Assembly: GCF_900601905.1 (NCBI RefSeq)
Contig: NZ_UWFA01000505.1
Location: forward strand, 186,001 to 250,000
DNA from: Pseudomonas viridiflava
GTDB lineage: Bacteria > Pseudomonadota > Gammaproteobacteria > Pseudomonadales > Pseudomonadaceae
Reading direction: 5' to 3'
DNA length: 64,000 nt
Part shown: positions 52,083 to 61,755 of the stretch, in pieces
Numbering within the stretch: position 1 is the stretch's first letter
Layout of the letters: each line of letters begins with the position of its first letter
Position numbers and translations under genes: made by a program
Notes under the pieces: generated by a model
The model's database searches: none
Told to the model about the DNA's origin: nothing
Seen by the model: the letters and a program-made list of their open reading frames with translations, nothing else

Positions 52083-52667
52083 TTACTCGTAATCCAGAAC
52101 AAACGGCAGGTCACCGTTAGCCCGACCTGGCCGGGTCGTTGTACCGTTAAGCATATACACCGCAGCCAGATTAAGCTCCGCACTAGCGCCGCCGTTACCG
52201 TCCTTGATCAGTGGCTTGTCAATGGTCTCAGTCCCGCCAAGATCAATGAGCTGATTGGCCGCATTGAGAATACCGATACCGATACCCGTAGCCGCACCCG
52301 TAACGCGGAGCAACTTGGTATCGTTTTGATCCTGCCCGTTACCCTGACCAGGAACGAAACGCATCTTCACCACATTGTATTGATCAGCCCCTGCCGTGCA
52401 GTTGACCAGTAACTGGATGGGCGTGGAGGTTTCCAGCTTGTCTTCGGACGATGTACCGATATCGGAGAACGAAACGTTACCCAGATCTACTGCGATTTCA
52501 CCAGCAGCGGAGCCTCCTCCGGTGCCGGCACCCGGCCCTACACTGCAGGAGATGTTGGTCAGTGTTCCGGTGAAGAGCAACTTGCCATTATTGGCAGCGG
52601 TAGCCGTCCCCGTCAGACCCAGAGTGATGGCACCAGCAGCCGCCAGTGCAAGAGTAAGTTTTTTCAT
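52083..52667 (-). CDS. Major fimbrial subunit (pilin)
   Basis: A 194-residue pilin with a signal peptide (MKKLTLALAAAGAITLGLTG, cleaved after TATA). The mature part has the disulfide pair (TNISCSVGPG and LLVNCTAG) and ends LPFVLDYE, with the penultimate aromatic residue that chaperones recognise. Strand-exchange repeats of hydrophobic residues follow NNGKLLFTGTLTN. It is first in the pilin-chaperone-usher-chaperone-tip cluster. Confidence 0.92.
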   Translation of the reverse strand: MKKLTLALAAAGAITLGLTGTATAANNGKLLFTGTLTNISCSVGPGAGTGGGSAAGEIAVDLGNVSFSDIGTSSEDKLETSTPIQLLVNCTAGADQYNVVKMRFVPGQGNGQDQNDTKLLRVTGAATGIGIGILNAANQLIDLGGTETIDKPLIKDGNGGASAELNLAAVYMLNGTTTRPGRANGDLPFVLDYE

Positions 52668-52934
52668 ATTAACGACATTCCTTGTGATATTTCGTGTATG
52701 CCCTCAATCGGACGCCACGCACTATAAGGTTCGATCGGGCTGATCGATGTCGGTATTTTTACTTTAATGAAGTGGATTAGCAGATTGAACGCGTATGAAC
52801 TTTCCGTAGGAATAACCGCAATTTCCTTACAGGCCACGCAGGACTTGGCGTCGCGCTAATACCTGATCAAAAAGGTCAGGCAAACCTTCGCATTAAATTG
52901 ATAAGCGCATGAGGAGAACAACTTTATCGGTTGG

Positions 52935-52990
52935 CAAATCTGTTACTCGTTATACCGAGAAACAGATTTGAATTGAAAATCATTCAATTG
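52935..52990. repeat. Two adjacent inverted repeats between the pilin gene and the upstream pilin-like gene
   Basis: At 52935-52970, CAAATCTGTT-A-CTCG-TTATAC-CGAG-A-AACAGATTTG gives 14 paired bases in 15. At 52972-52989, AATTGAA/TTCAATT lies next to it. No T-run follows on either strand, so they do not look like ordinary terminators. CCTGA/TCAGG at about 52863-52882 is a third, weaker one. The rest of 52668-52991 is AT-rich, gene-free pilin promoter sequence. Confidence 0.6.
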
Positions 52991-52991
52991 C

Positions 52992-53309
52992 TTATTGATA
53001 AGTCAGAATCAAAAGCCCTGCATCCGAACCGTTGCCTGCCGAGCGTGAGGCCTGCAGCGACTGGTAGTGGGTTGAAAAAGGAATGACCGACCCTGCGCAT
53101 GCGTTGCGGGTTGTGTCGATGACGATGGACACGCCAGGGGAAACAGTGACCCGTTGCGCAGTGCCCTCCTGCGCTGAGCCGGTCGGCTGTCGTATGGCGC
53201 AACTGGCGTTGCTGATGTGGCCGGTAAAACTCACACGACCTTCAGCGGCCAGCGCGGCAGTACTTGCCACCAGCGTCGGTACGATTAACAGCAGGGTGAT
53301 GAATTTCAT
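52992..53309 (-). CDS. Short fimbrial-like secreted protein
   Basis: A 105-residue protein with a signal peptide (MKFITLLLIVPTLVASTAAL, cut after ALA). The following EGRVSFTGHISNASCAIRQP is the A-strand and first Cys of a pilin; the second Cys is in NACAGSVIPF. It ends GLLILTYQ. It is much shorter than the major pilin, so it may be a minor subunit, a terminator subunit or a decayed copy. GGAG precedes ATG 53309. It lies upstream of the pilin cluster on the same strand, about 320 bases away. Confidence 0.75.
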   Translation of the reverse strand: MKFITLLLIVPTLVASTAALAAEGRVSFTGHISNASCAIRQPTGSAQEGTAQRVTVSPGVSIVIDTTRNACAGSVIPFSTHYQSLQASRSAGNGSDAGLLILTYQ

Positions 53310-53598
53310 GGGTTTGCTCCGTGGTATCAATCCGCAACGGGCGAAATCAGTCGAGACAGGTCTGTGAAGAAGCGCACGAGCATCATCTCTGCGATGGGTT
53401 TGCGCAGAGGATGCATTCTCCTGCTGCCCTCTCTTGGCTATCGTCCGGCGCGGCAGATTCTTGATAACGTTCGGATCCACGGTTTATTTAGCTGACAATC
53501 CTGACAGCTTGCCGTCATTCTGCTGACCGGGTAGACGGGCTATAACAGACAAGCCAATAACCGTGTCCCCGCCCCTTTGACTTTTCGGCGCCTCTCGC

Positions 53599-54771
53599 AT
53601 GCGTAAACAGACCAGAACCGTCCTCGCCGTCGCCTTCATTGCGGGTTTGCTCGGGGTGTCCACATGGACCCTGACCCGACCGGCGACGGCCAAAGTCAGC
53701 ACGCCGAGCGCGGTGCCGATCAAGGTCATCACCGTCAATGAGGAAGACGTACCGCGTTTCGTGACGGGTATCGGCTCGGTCCTGTCATTGCACAGCGTGG
53801 TCATTCGCCCACAGGTGGATGGCATTCTCACCAGGGTGCTGGTCAAGGAAGGACAAACGGTCAAGGCCGGGGACCTGCTGGCGACCATCGATGACCGAGC
53901 GATTCGCGCCAGCCTGGAGCAGGCCAAGGCGCAGCTCGCGCAAAGCCAGGCCCAATTGGACATGGCGCAAGTTGATCTCAAGCGCTACCGCCTGTTGAGT
54001 GAAGACAACGGTATTTCCCGACAGACTTTCGACCAGCAGCAAGCCACGGTTCATCAGCTCAAAGCCACGGCGATGGGTAACGAGGCAGCGATCAGCGCGG
54101 CGCAGGTGCAGCTTTCCTACACGCAGATTCGCTCACCGGTGACAGGCCGGGTCGGCATTCGTAACGTCGACGAAGGCAACTTCCTGAGGGTCAGCGACGC
54201 TCAAGGCCTGTTTTCAGTGACCCAGATCGACCCGGTCTCGGTGGAGTTCTCGCTGCCGCAGCAGATGCTGCCGACCCTGCAAGGCTTGATCGCTTCAAGT
54301 ACCCCGGCGGCGGTCAAGGCGTTCCTCGGCGATGGCGACAATGGCACCTTGCTGGGTGATGGCAAACTGAAGCTGATCGACAATCAGGTTTCTGCCACCA
54401 CCGGGACCATTCGCGCCAAGGCTGAATTCAGTAACCCTAAACAACTGCTGTGGCCCGGCCAACTGGTCACGGTCAAGATCCAGACCGCCGTCGAACGCGA
54501 CGCCCTGCGCGTGCCGCCGCAAGTGGTGCAGCGCGGCATCGATCAACACTTCGCGTTCCGTGTGAATGGCGACAAGGTCGAGGTGGTCGCGGTGCAGGTG
54601 CTCTATCAGGACAGCGACCTGATGCTGATCTCCGGCCCCAAGGCAGGTGATGTGCTGGTCAGCGACGGTCAGTCACGGCTCAAGGCCGGCTCGCGAGTCG
54701 AAGTCCTGCATGACAACCAGCAAGACGCTCAGCAGAACCGCCGGACTGCCAACCTGGAGACCACACGATGA
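53599..54771 (+). CDS. mexM: RND efflux periplasmic adaptor, MexM type
   Basis: A 390-residue adaptor with an N-terminal signal/anchor (about 8-24). The barrel-sandwich segment is ITVNEEDVPRFVTGIGSVLS, the hairpin is rich in Gln/Ala, and RSPVTGRVGIRNVDEGNFLR supplies the other half. A membrane-proximal domain ends SDGQSRLKAGSRVEVL. MdtA and MexM are the closest types known to me. It overlaps the pump gene by four bases (ATGA). I recall that the order adaptor-pump-regulator-kinase matches mexMN of P. aeruginosa. No outer-membrane channel is encoded here. Confidence 0.78.
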   Translation: MRKQTRTVLAVAFIAGLLGVSTWTLTRPATAKVSTPSAVPIKVITVNEEDVPRFVTGIGSVLSLHSVVIRPQVDGILTRVLVKEGQTVKAGDLLATIDDRAIRASLEQAKAQLAQSQAQLDMAQVDLKRYRLLSEDNGISRQTFDQQQATVHQLKATAMGNEAAISAAQVQLSYTQIRSPVTGRVGIRNVDEGNFLRVSDAQGLFSVTQIDPVSVEFSLPQQMLPTLQGLIASSTPAAVKAFLGDGDNGTLLGDGKLKLIDNQVSATTGTIRAKAEFSNPKQLLWPGQLVTVKIQTAVERDALRVPPQVVQRGIDQHFAFRVNGDKVEVVAVQVLYQDSDLMLISGPKAGDVLVSDGQSRLKAGSRVEVLHDNQQDAQQNRRTANLETTR

Positions 54772-57700
54772 AAGGCCGTGGGTCGGTTTCGGCCTGGTGC
54801 GTTGATCACCCGGTCGCGACCCTTCTGCTGACATTTGCCATGGTGCTGCTGGGCGCCATTGCCTTCCCGCGCCTGCCCGTCGCGCCGTTGCCGGAAGCCG
54901 AGTTCCCGACGATTCAGGTCACGGCGCAACTGCCCGGCGCCAGCCCGGAAACCATGGCGTCATCGGTGGCCACGCCACTGGAGGTGCAATTCAGCGCCAT
55001 TCCCGGCATGACGCAGATGACGTCAAGCAGTGCTTTGGGTTCGACCAATCTGACGCTGCAATTCACCCTCAACAAGAGCATCGACACGGCCGCCCAGGAA
55101 GTTCAGGCGGCCATCAACACCGCCGCGGGCCGACTGCCCGCCGACATGCCGAACCTGCCGACCTGGCGCAAGGTCAACCCGGCAGACAGCCCGGTGCTGA
55201 TCCTCAGCGTCAGCTCCAACCTGATGCCCGCCACCGAACTCAGTGACGTCACCGAATCCCTGCTGGCGCGCCAGCTGAGCCAGATCGACGGGGTCGGTCA
55301 GGTGTTTATTACCGGCCAGCAACGGCCCGCGATTCGGGTCCAGGCCGCGCCGGAGAAACTTGCCGCCTTGGGCCTGACCCTCGCCGACATCCGCGTCGCC
55401 GTGCAGCAGACCAGTCTCAACCTCGCCAAAGGCGCGTTGTATGGCAAGGACAGCGTCTCCACCCTGGCCTCCAACGATCAACTGTTCCGTCCACAGGATT
55501 ACGCGCAACTGATCGTTTCCTACAAGAACGGCGCACCGGTGCATCTCAAGGACGTGGCGCGGGTCGTCAACGGTTCGGAAAATGCCTACGTGCGGGCCTG
55601 GTCCGGAGATCAGCAAGGCGTCAACGTGACGATTTTCCGCCAGCCTGGCGCGAACATCGTCGAAACCGTGGACCGCATTCAGAGCCAGTTGCCGCGCTTG
55701 CTGGAGATGCTTCCGGCGTCGGTGGAAGTGTCGGTGCTCAACGACCGCACCCGGACCATTCGCGCCTCGCTGCACGAGGTGGAAATGACCCTGGTCATCG
55801 CGATTCTGCTGGTCGTTGCAGTGATGGCGCTGTTCCTGCGCCAGCTTTCGGCGACTCTGATCGTGAGTGCTGTGCTGGGGGTCTCGCTGGTTGCCAGCTT
55901 CGCGATGATGTACGTGTTCGGGTTCAGCCTCAATAACCTGACGCTGGTGGCGATTGTGGTGGCCGTCGGCTTTGTCGTGGATGACGCGATTGTCGTGGTG
56001 GAGAACATCCACCGTCATCTTGAGGCCGGTGAAGGCATGCGCGAAGCGGCAATCAAGGGCTCCGGGGAAATCGGCTTTACGGTGGTGTCGATCAGCTTCT
56101 CGCTGGTGGCGGCGTTCATCCCGCTGTTGTTCATGGGCGGCGTGGTCGGACGGCTGTTCAAGGAGTTTGCCCTGACCGCGACCGCGACCATTCTGATTTC
56201 AGTGGTGGTGTCCCTGACGCTCGCGCCGACCCTGGCTGCCCTGTTCATGCGTGCGCCTGAACACGACCCCCACGCCAAACCCGGTTTCAGCGAGCGGCTG
56301 CTGGCGCTCTATGAGCGAGGCCTGAACAAGGCGCTGGCGCACCAGCGGATCATGCTCGGCATCTTCGGCCTGACCCTGGTGCTGGCAGGCGTCGGCTATG
56401 TGCTGATCCCCAAGGGTTTCTTCCCGGTCCAGGACACCGCGTTTGCCCTCGGCACCAGCGAGGCAGCGGCCGACATTTCCTACCCCGACATGGTGGAAAA
56501 ACACCTGCAACTGGCGAAAATCGTCGGCGCTGATCCTGCGGTTCAGGCGTTCTCCCACTCGGTGGGTGTCAGCGGCAGCAACCAGACCATTGCCAACGGC
56601 CGGTTCTGGATTTCACTCAAGCCGCGTGGTGAGCGCGACGTCTCGGTAAGCGAGTTCATTGACCGCCTTCGTCCCAAACTGGCGAAAATCCCCGGCATTG
56701 TCCTGTACCTGCGGGCAGGCCAGGATATCAACCTCAGCCCCGGCCCAAGTCGCAGCCAGTATCAATACGTGCTCAAGAGCAACGACGGGCCGTTGCTCAA
56801 TACCTGGACCCAGCGCCTTACAGAGAAACTGCGCAGCAATCCGGCGTTTCGTGACCTGTCCAATGATCTGCAGCTGGGCGGCAGCGTCACCCACATCGAG
56901 ATCGACCGCAGCGCGGCGGCACGTTTCGGGCTGACCACCAATGACGTCGACCAGGCGCTTTACGACGCCTTCGGCCAGCGGCAGATCAGCGAGTTTCAGA
57001 CCGAGATCAACCAGTACAAAGTGATTCTGGAGCTGGACGCCAAACAACGCGGCAAGGCCGAAAGCCTGGCGTATTTCTACCTGCGCTCACCATTGACCAA
57101 CGAAATGGTGCCGCTGTCGGCGCTGGCCAAAGTCGGCGCGCCGACCATGGGCCCATTGTCCATCGCCCATGACGGCATGTTCCCGGCGGCGAATCTGTCG
57201 TTCAACCTGTCACCGGGCGTGGCGCTGGGGGATGCGGTGCGCATGCTCGATCAGGCCAAGAACGAAATCGGCATGCCGGCTGCGATCATCGGCAATTTCC
57301 AGGGTGCCGCTCAGGCTTTCCAGAGTTCGCTGGCCAACCAGCCGTGGTTGATCCTGGCTGCGCTGGTGGCGGTGTACATCATCCTGGGCGTGCTGTACGA
57401 GAGCTTCGTCCACCCGCTGACGATCATTTCGACATTGCCTTCGGCGGGTATCGGCGCCCTGCTCCTGCTGTGGCTGATGGGCCAGGACTTTTCGATCATG
57501 GCCTTGATCGGCGTGGTGCTGTTGATCGGGATCGTCAAGAAGAACGGCATTCTGCTGGTCGACTTCGCCCTCGAAGCCCAGCGCGAACGCGGCATGAGCC
57601 CGCTGGAGGCGATCCACGCCGCGTGCCTGACACGTTTCCGGCCGATCATCATGACCACCCTCGCCGCCCTGCTTGGCGCCCTGCCGCTGATGCTCGGCTA

Positions 57701-57896
57701 TGGGGTCGGCGCCGAGTTGCGCCAACCGCTCGGCATCGCCGTGGTCGGAGGCCTGCTGGTCAGCCAGATGCTGACGCTGTTCACTACCCCGGTAATCTAC
57801 CTGCAGCTGGAGCGCTTGTTTCACAAGCCAAAGGCGGCCCCGGAACCTGTTGGAGCGTTGCTTGCGCGCGATAAGGGCGGCTCGCATGCAGGGTAA
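54768..57896 (+). CDS. mexN: RND multidrug efflux transporter, MexN/MdtC type (REP-derived C-terminal tail)
   Basis: A 1042-residue proton/drug antiporter of the AcrB/MdtC family. TM1 is at about 12-29 (DHPVATLLLTFAMVLLGAIA), the TM4 proton relay in AVGFVVDDAIVVVENIHRH, and the second-half relay in LLIGIVKKNGILLVDFALEA. The last ten to fifteen residues (VGALLARDKGG) are encoded by a REP arm, and the stop lies within the REP pair. MexMN of P. aeruginosa exports chloramphenicol and thiamphenicol; the range here is inferred. Confidence 0.8.
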   Translation: MKGRGSVSAWCVDHPVATLLLTFAMVLLGAIAFPRLPVAPLPEAEFPTIQVTAQLPGASPETMASSVATPLEVQFSAIPGMTQMTSSSALGSTNLTLQFTLNKSIDTAAQEVQAAINTAAGRLPADMPNLPTWRKVNPADSPVLILSVSSNLMPATELSDVTESLLARQLSQIDGVGQVFITGQQRPAIRVQAAPEKLAALGLTLADIRVAVQQTSLNLAKGALYGKDSVSTLASNDQLFRPQDYAQLIVSYKNGAPVHLKDVARVVNGSENAYVRAWSGDQQGVNVTIFRQPGANIVETVDRIQSQLPRLLEMLPASVEVSVLNDRTRTIRASLHEVEMTLVIAILLVVAVMALFLRQLSATLIVSAVLGVSLVASFAMMYVFGFSLNNLTLVAIVVAVGFVVDDAIVVVENIHRHLEAGEGMREAAIKGSGEIGFTVVSISFSLVAAFIPLLFMGGVVGRLFKEFALTATATILISVVVSLTLAPTLAALFMRAPEHDPHAKPGFSERLLALYERGLNKALAHQRIMLGIFGLTLVLAGVGYVLIPKGFFPVQDTAFALGTSEAAADISYPDMVEKHLQLAKIVGADPAVQAFSHSVGVSGSNQTIANGRFWISLKPRGERDVSVSEFIDRLRPKLAKIPGIVLYLRAGQDINLSPGPSRSQYQYVLKSNDGPLLNTWTQRLTEKLRSNPAFRDLSNDLQLGGSVTHIEIDRSAAARFGLTTNDVDQALYDAFGQRQISEFQTEINQYKVILELDAKQRGKAESLAYFYLRSPLTNEMVPLSALAKVGAPTMGPLSIAHDGMFPAANLSFNLSPGVALGDAVRMLDQAKNEIGMPAAIIGNFQGAAQAFQSSLANQPWLILAALVAVYIILGVLYESFVHPLTIISTLPSAGIGALLLLWLMGQDFSIMALIGVVLLIGIVKKNGILLVDFALEAQRERGMSPLEAIHAACLTRFRPIIMTTLAALLGALPLMLGYGVGAELRQPLGIAVVGGLLVSQMLTLFTTPVIYLQLERLFHKPKAAPEPVGALLARDKGGSHAG

Positions 57897-57937
57897 ATCG
57901 CGGAAACCTTATCGCGGGCAAACCTCGCGTCCACAGG
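57845..57937. repeat. REP pair overlapping the 3' end of the mexN-type gene
   Basis: CCTGTTGGAGCGTTGCTTGC and TATCGCGGGCAAACCTCGCG... with CCACAGG at the end form an imperfect inverted pair. About 50 of its 93 bases are coding sequence. Confidence 0.78.
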
Positions 57938-57968
57938 TCATCAATACAATGTGCAAGAGACCTGCGCC

Positions 57969-58652
57969 ATGCGCGTCCTGATTATCGAAGACGAAGAAAA
58001 GACCGCCGACTACCTGCATCGCGGTCTGACGGAACAAGGTTATACCGTCGATGTGGCGCGCGACGGTATCGAGGGCCTGCACCTGGCGCTGGAAGCGGAC
58101 TATGCGGTGATCATCCTGGACGTGATGCTGCCGGGGCTGGATGGCTTTGGCGTGTTGCGCACCTTGCGCGCGCGCAAACAGACGCCAGTGATCATGCTCA
58201 CCGCCCGCGAGCAGGTGGACGACCGGATCCGGGGCCTGCGCGAAGGGGCGGATGATTACCTGGGCAAGCCGTTTTCGTTTCTCGAACTGGTGGCGCGTCT
58301 GCAAGCCTTGACCCGCCGTAGCAGCAGCCACGAGCCCATGCAAGTGAGCGTTGCCGACCTGTGGATTGACCTGATCAGCCGCAAGGCAACCCGTGGAGGC
58401 ATGCGCCTGGACCTGACCGCCAAAGAGTTCTCGCTGCTCAGTGTGCTGGCGCGGCGCCAGGGTGAAATCCTCTCCAAGACGTCTATTGCCGAGATGGTCT
58501 GGGACATCAATTTCGACAGCGACGCCAATGTCGTCGAAGTCGCGATCAAACGCCTGCGGGCCAAACTGGACGGGCCTTTCGAGCAGAAGCTGCTGCACAC
58601 CATTCGCGGTATGGGCTACGTGCTCGAAAGCCGTGCCGGAGAGGCGCAGTGA
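57969..58652 (+). CDS. OmpR-family response regulator (CopR/CzcR-like)
   Basis: A 227-residue regulator. The receiver domain has Asp51 (AVIILDVMLPGLDGFGVL) and Lys in DDYLGKPFSFLEL. The winged helix has TAKEFSLLSVLARRQGEILS and AIKRLRAKLDGPFEQKL. The sequence is of the heavy-metal type (CopR, CzcR, CusR). It is followed by its kinase with a four-base overlap and preceded by the RND pump, which it probably regulates. ATG 57969 begins the canonical MRVLIIEDE. Confidence 0.9.
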   Translation: MRVLIIEDEEKTADYLHRGLTEQGYTVDVARDGIEGLHLALEADYAVIILDVMLPGLDGFGVLRTLRARKQTPVIMLTAREQVDDRIRGLREGADDYLGKPFSFLELVARLQALTRRSSSHEPMQVSVADLWIDLISRKATRGGMRLDLTAKEFSLLSVLARRQGEILSKTSIAEMVWDINFDSDANVVEVAIKRLRAKLDGPFEQKLLHTIRGMGYVLESRAGEAQ

Positions 58653-60013
58653 AAAGTGACTCCATCGCCTTGCGCCTGAGCGGCCTGTTCGCATTGGTGG
58701 CGTTGCTGGTGTTTACCTTGATCGGCTGGGCGCTGTACCTGCAAGTCGACAAGAGTCTGGCGCTGCTGCCGGAAGCCGAGGCTGATGCCCGCTACAGCGT
58801 GCTGGAGTCAGCGGTCAACCGGCACAGCGACGTTGAACACTGGGGCCGGATCAAGAACAAACTCAGGCTGCTTAGCGAAGAAGACAAGCGCCTGCGCTTC
58901 TGGGTGGTCAGCGATAATCCGCTGTATGAGTTCGGCGAGCCGAGCGACGAAATCCGCCGTTTCGCCAAGGGTCCGGCGGGCATGCGCACCCTGCACCTGG
59001 ACGGCCATGAGTACCCGTTCAAAGTGCTGGTGAGCGAGTTCGCCGCCAGGGAACAACGCCCGTCGTTGCGCTTTCTGATTGCCATCGATACCGAGACGTT
59101 CTGGCATACCCAACACTCGCTGATGATCGCCCTGATCAGCCTGGCGGCAGTCGGCATTGTGCTGGCTTCAGTGCTCGGTTACTGGGTGGCGCGCATTGGC
59201 CTGCGGCCGCTGGCCAGCCTTTCACTGGAAGCGCGCAAGCTCACTCCGCCCAGGCTTTCCGGGCGCCTGCAGTTGAGCCCAATGCCTCCCGAGCTGGACC
59301 AGCTCGTCTCTTCATTCAACTCGACACTGGAGCGTGTCGAGCGGGCCTATTCGCGGCTGGAGTCATTCAACGCGGATGTGGCCCATGAGTTGCGCTCGCC
59401 GCTGACCAACCTGATCGGTCAGACCCAGGTCGCCCTGACTCGCGGGCGCTCGGCCGAGCACTACTTCGAGGTGTTGCAATCGAACCTTGAAGAGCTGGAG
59501 CGGCTGCGTTCGATCATCAACGACATGCTGTTTCTGGCCAGTGCCGACCAGGGCAGCAAGGCCACCGAACTGACCTGCACGTCGCTCGCCCAGGAAGTGG
59601 CCACGAGCCTGGATTATCTGGACTTCATCCTCGAGGATGCGCAGGTTCAGGTGCGGGTCAACGGCGACGCCAGCGCGCCCATCGACAAACCGCACATGCG
59701 CAGGGCGCTGGTCAATCTGCTGCACAACGCCGTGCAGCATACCGAGGCTGGGCAGACCATACAGGTCGACATCGCCCAGGACCGCGATCAGGTCAGCATC
59801 AGCGTTGCCAATCCTGGCGTCTCGATTCCCGACGAACACCTGCCCCGTCTGTTCGAACGCTTCTATCGGGTGGACGCCTCCCGCGCCAACAGTGGCGCCA
59901 ACCACGGCCTGGGGCTGGCCATTGTCAAAGCCATTGCGCTGATGCATGGCGGCACGGTTTTTGTGCGCAGCCAACAGGGCGTCAATACCTTCGGGATAAC
60001 GTTGCCGACGTGA
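58649..60013 (+). CDS. Sensor histidine kinase (CzcS/CopS-like)
   Basis: A 454-residue kinase: TM1 (about 12-32), a periplasmic domain of about 120 residues (residues 33-155), TM2 (about 158-180), HAMP, phosphoacceptor His246 in FNADVAHELRSPLTNL, and an ATPase domain ending GANHGLGLAIVKAIALMHGG. It starts GTG 58649 at the response-regulator stop. Family members sense Cu, Zn, Cd or Co, but no metal-binding His/Cys cluster is obvious in the sensor. The real signal could instead be an efflux substrate. Confidence 0.88.
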   Translation: MKSDSIALRLSGLFALVALLVFTLIGWALYLQVDKSLALLPEAEADARYSVLESAVNRHSDVEHWGRIKNKLRLLSEEDKRLRFWVVSDNPLYEFGEPSDEIRRFAKGPAGMRTLHLDGHEYPFKVLVSEFAAREQRPSLRFLIAIDTETFWHTQHSLMIALISLAAVGIVLASVLGYWVARIGLRPLASLSLEARKLTPPRLSGRLQLSPMPPELDQLVSSFNSTLERVERAYSRLESFNADVAHELRSPLTNLIGQTQVALTRGRSAEHYFEVLQSNLEELERLRSIINDMLFLASADQGSKATELTCTSLAQEVATSLDYLDFILEDAQVQVRVNGDASAPIDKPHMRRALVNLLHNAVQHTEAGQTIQVDIAQDRDQVSISVANPGVSIPDEHLPRLFERFYRVDASRANSGANHGLGLAIVKAIALMHGGTVFVRSQQGVNTFGITLPT

Positions 60014-60189
60014 GCGGCCGGTGCATTGGCGCTGCAAACATCGAATCCGACACAGAAGCGGCACGCTGGTGTTTTAGCCTGCTGAGGATCAGGCTATAAA
60101 GGCCAATAGCTATCCAAAGCAATATTCACGATCATATAAACCACTCACAACAACACTATCATCAGCCAAGCCAACATTTTTCGAGTCCA

Positions 60190-61701
60190 TTGAACACAAT
60201 GATTGTTCCTTCACCCCGGCAAACCGTTCATAAAAACTGGACTCGGCCGCAAGTTATTCTGGTCTGCGGCAGCGCCGCCGCCATGCTGGTAATCGTACTG
60301 ATCGTGGTGTTTCTGCTGATCCGGGAACGCCAGGATGCCAACGATGCCGCCGCCCGCGCTGCTGCCAATATCGTGCACCTGATCGATGCCGATGTGCTGC
60401 GTAATGCCGAGTTGTATGACACTTCGCTGCTGGGGATGATTGCCGCCTGGAAACGCCACGACCTGCACAATATCTCCCCCGAGTTGCGCCACATGGTGTT
60501 ATTTGATCGATCAACCGCGGCACCTTATAAAGGTGATTTGCTGCTGGTGGACAAGCACGGCAACATCCTCGCCGACTCGACCTCCGTCATTCCCAGAACC
60601 TTCAACCTGTCTGACCGCATTCACTTTCAGCAACACAGGCAGGACCCGTCTCTGGACCTGAAGGTGGGCGGGCCGTTCATCTCGCGTGAAGGGTTCAAGG
60701 ATTGGTGCATCAGCTTCAGCCGCAGGATTTACGCAGAAGACGGATCTTTTGTCGGCATCGCCAGCGCAGCCATGCGTCTGGTGTATTTCAAGCAATTGTT
60801 CCGCACCCTGGATATTGGTCCGGACAGTAACGTGACGCTGCTCAACATGGACGGTGTAGTGCTGGCACGCCAACCGGAACCTGAAGGTCAGGAGATGATC
60901 GGCAAGAGTTTTGCCAGCAGCCCCAACTTTCATCGCGTGATCGACAACGGCAATGGCAGTTTCAGTGCCAACTCTACCTTTGACGGCAAGCGACGTCTGT
61001 ATACGTTTTCACATGTCGGCTCGCTACCACTGATAGTCATAGTCGGTCAGTCGGAGCACGAGGTCTACGCCGTCTGGCAACGCAGCGCCTGGTTGGTAGG
61101 CAGTGCTACCGGATTGCTCTGTCTGGGGATCATGTGGCTGACCTTTCTGCTGCGTCGCGAACTGTGTTTGCGTCAACAAGCGGAGAACGAACTCAAGCTA
61201 CGGGCCTCTACCGACGCGCTTACCGGCTTGCCCAACAGGCGCAAGCTGGATGAGGTGCTCACCCAGGAATGGACCCGCGCCATGCGCGCTGGCAAACCTC
61301 TGTCTCTGCTAGTGATCGACGTCGACTACTTCAAGGCCTTCAATGATCGCCACGGCCATCCTGGCGGCGATGAGGCATTGCGTAATGTCGCCATTACACT
61401 GGCAGAAAGCATCCGCCGGCCCGCCGATTTCGTTGCGCGTTATGGTGGTGAAGAGTTTGTCGCAGTATTGCCGGAAACCGACCTCGAAGGCGCCAGGGCC
61501 GTTGCGGAAAAGATCCGTGCTGCGGTCCAGGATTTGCCCCTGTTCGCCAACGACATTAAACCGCTGACCGTCAGCATCGGTATTGCGATGCGCACGGTGC
61601 AATCGGGTGACGCCTTGGAAGACCTCTTCAAGACGGCGGACGACGCGCTGTATAACGCCAAGAACAACGGCCGCAACCGGGTGGAAAGCCAGGCAGCCTG
61701 A
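60190..61701 (+). CDS. Diguanylate cyclase with periplasmic dCache-type sensor
   Basis: A 503-residue membrane GGDEF protein: TM1 (about 24-44), a periplasmic sensor of about 260 residues (LLVDKHGNILADS, GPFISREGFKDW, a PDC/dCache pattern), TM2 (about 308-330), and a GGDEF domain from about 340. The active motif is GGEEF in ARYGGEEFVAVLP. The inhibitory I-site RPAD lies five residues upstream, so feedback inhibition by c-di-GMP is expected. TTG 60190 and ATG 60199 are both possible starts; GAG at 60183-60185 fits the TTG better. A terminator follows. Confidence 0.88.
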   Translation: MNTMIVPSPRQTVHKNWTRPQVILVCGSAAAMLVIVLIVVFLLIRERQDANDAAARAAANIVHLIDADVLRNAELYDTSLLGMIAAWKRHDLHNISPELRHMVLFDRSTAAPYKGDLLLVDKHGNILADSTSVIPRTFNLSDRIHFQQHRQDPSLDLKVGGPFISREGFKDWCISFSRRIYAEDGSFVGIASAAMRLVYFKQLFRTLDIGPDSNVTLLNMDGVVLARQPEPEGQEMIGKSFASSPNFHRVIDNGNGSFSANSTFDGKRRLYTFSHVGSLPLIVIVGQSEHEVYAVWQRSAWLVGSATGLLCLGIMWLTFLLRRELCLRQQAENELKLRASTDALTGLPNRRKLDEVLTQEWTRAMRAGKPLSLLVIDVDYFKAFNDRHGHPGGDEALRNVAITLAESIRRPADFVARYGGEEFVAVLPETDLEGARAVAEKIRAAVQDLPLFANDIKPLTVSIGIAMRTVQSGDALEDLFKTADDALYNAKNNGRNRVESQAA

Positions 61702-61710
61702 TCAAAGACC

Positions 61711-61743
61711 AAAAAAAACGCCAGACTGGCTGGCGTTTTTTTA
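61711..61743. terminator. Bidirectional rho-independent terminator
   Basis: AAAAAACGCCAG / CTGGCGTTTTTTT stem between the convergent cyclase and DUF2383 genes, with A-run and T-run on both sides. Confidence 0.92.
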
Positions 61744-61755
61744 ATGACACGGCTT

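Noticed and set aside
55023..56018. A 331-codon minus-strand frame in the mexN-type gene
   Set aside because: Shadow frame rich in His, Gln and Arg; mexN-type coding is certain on the other strand.
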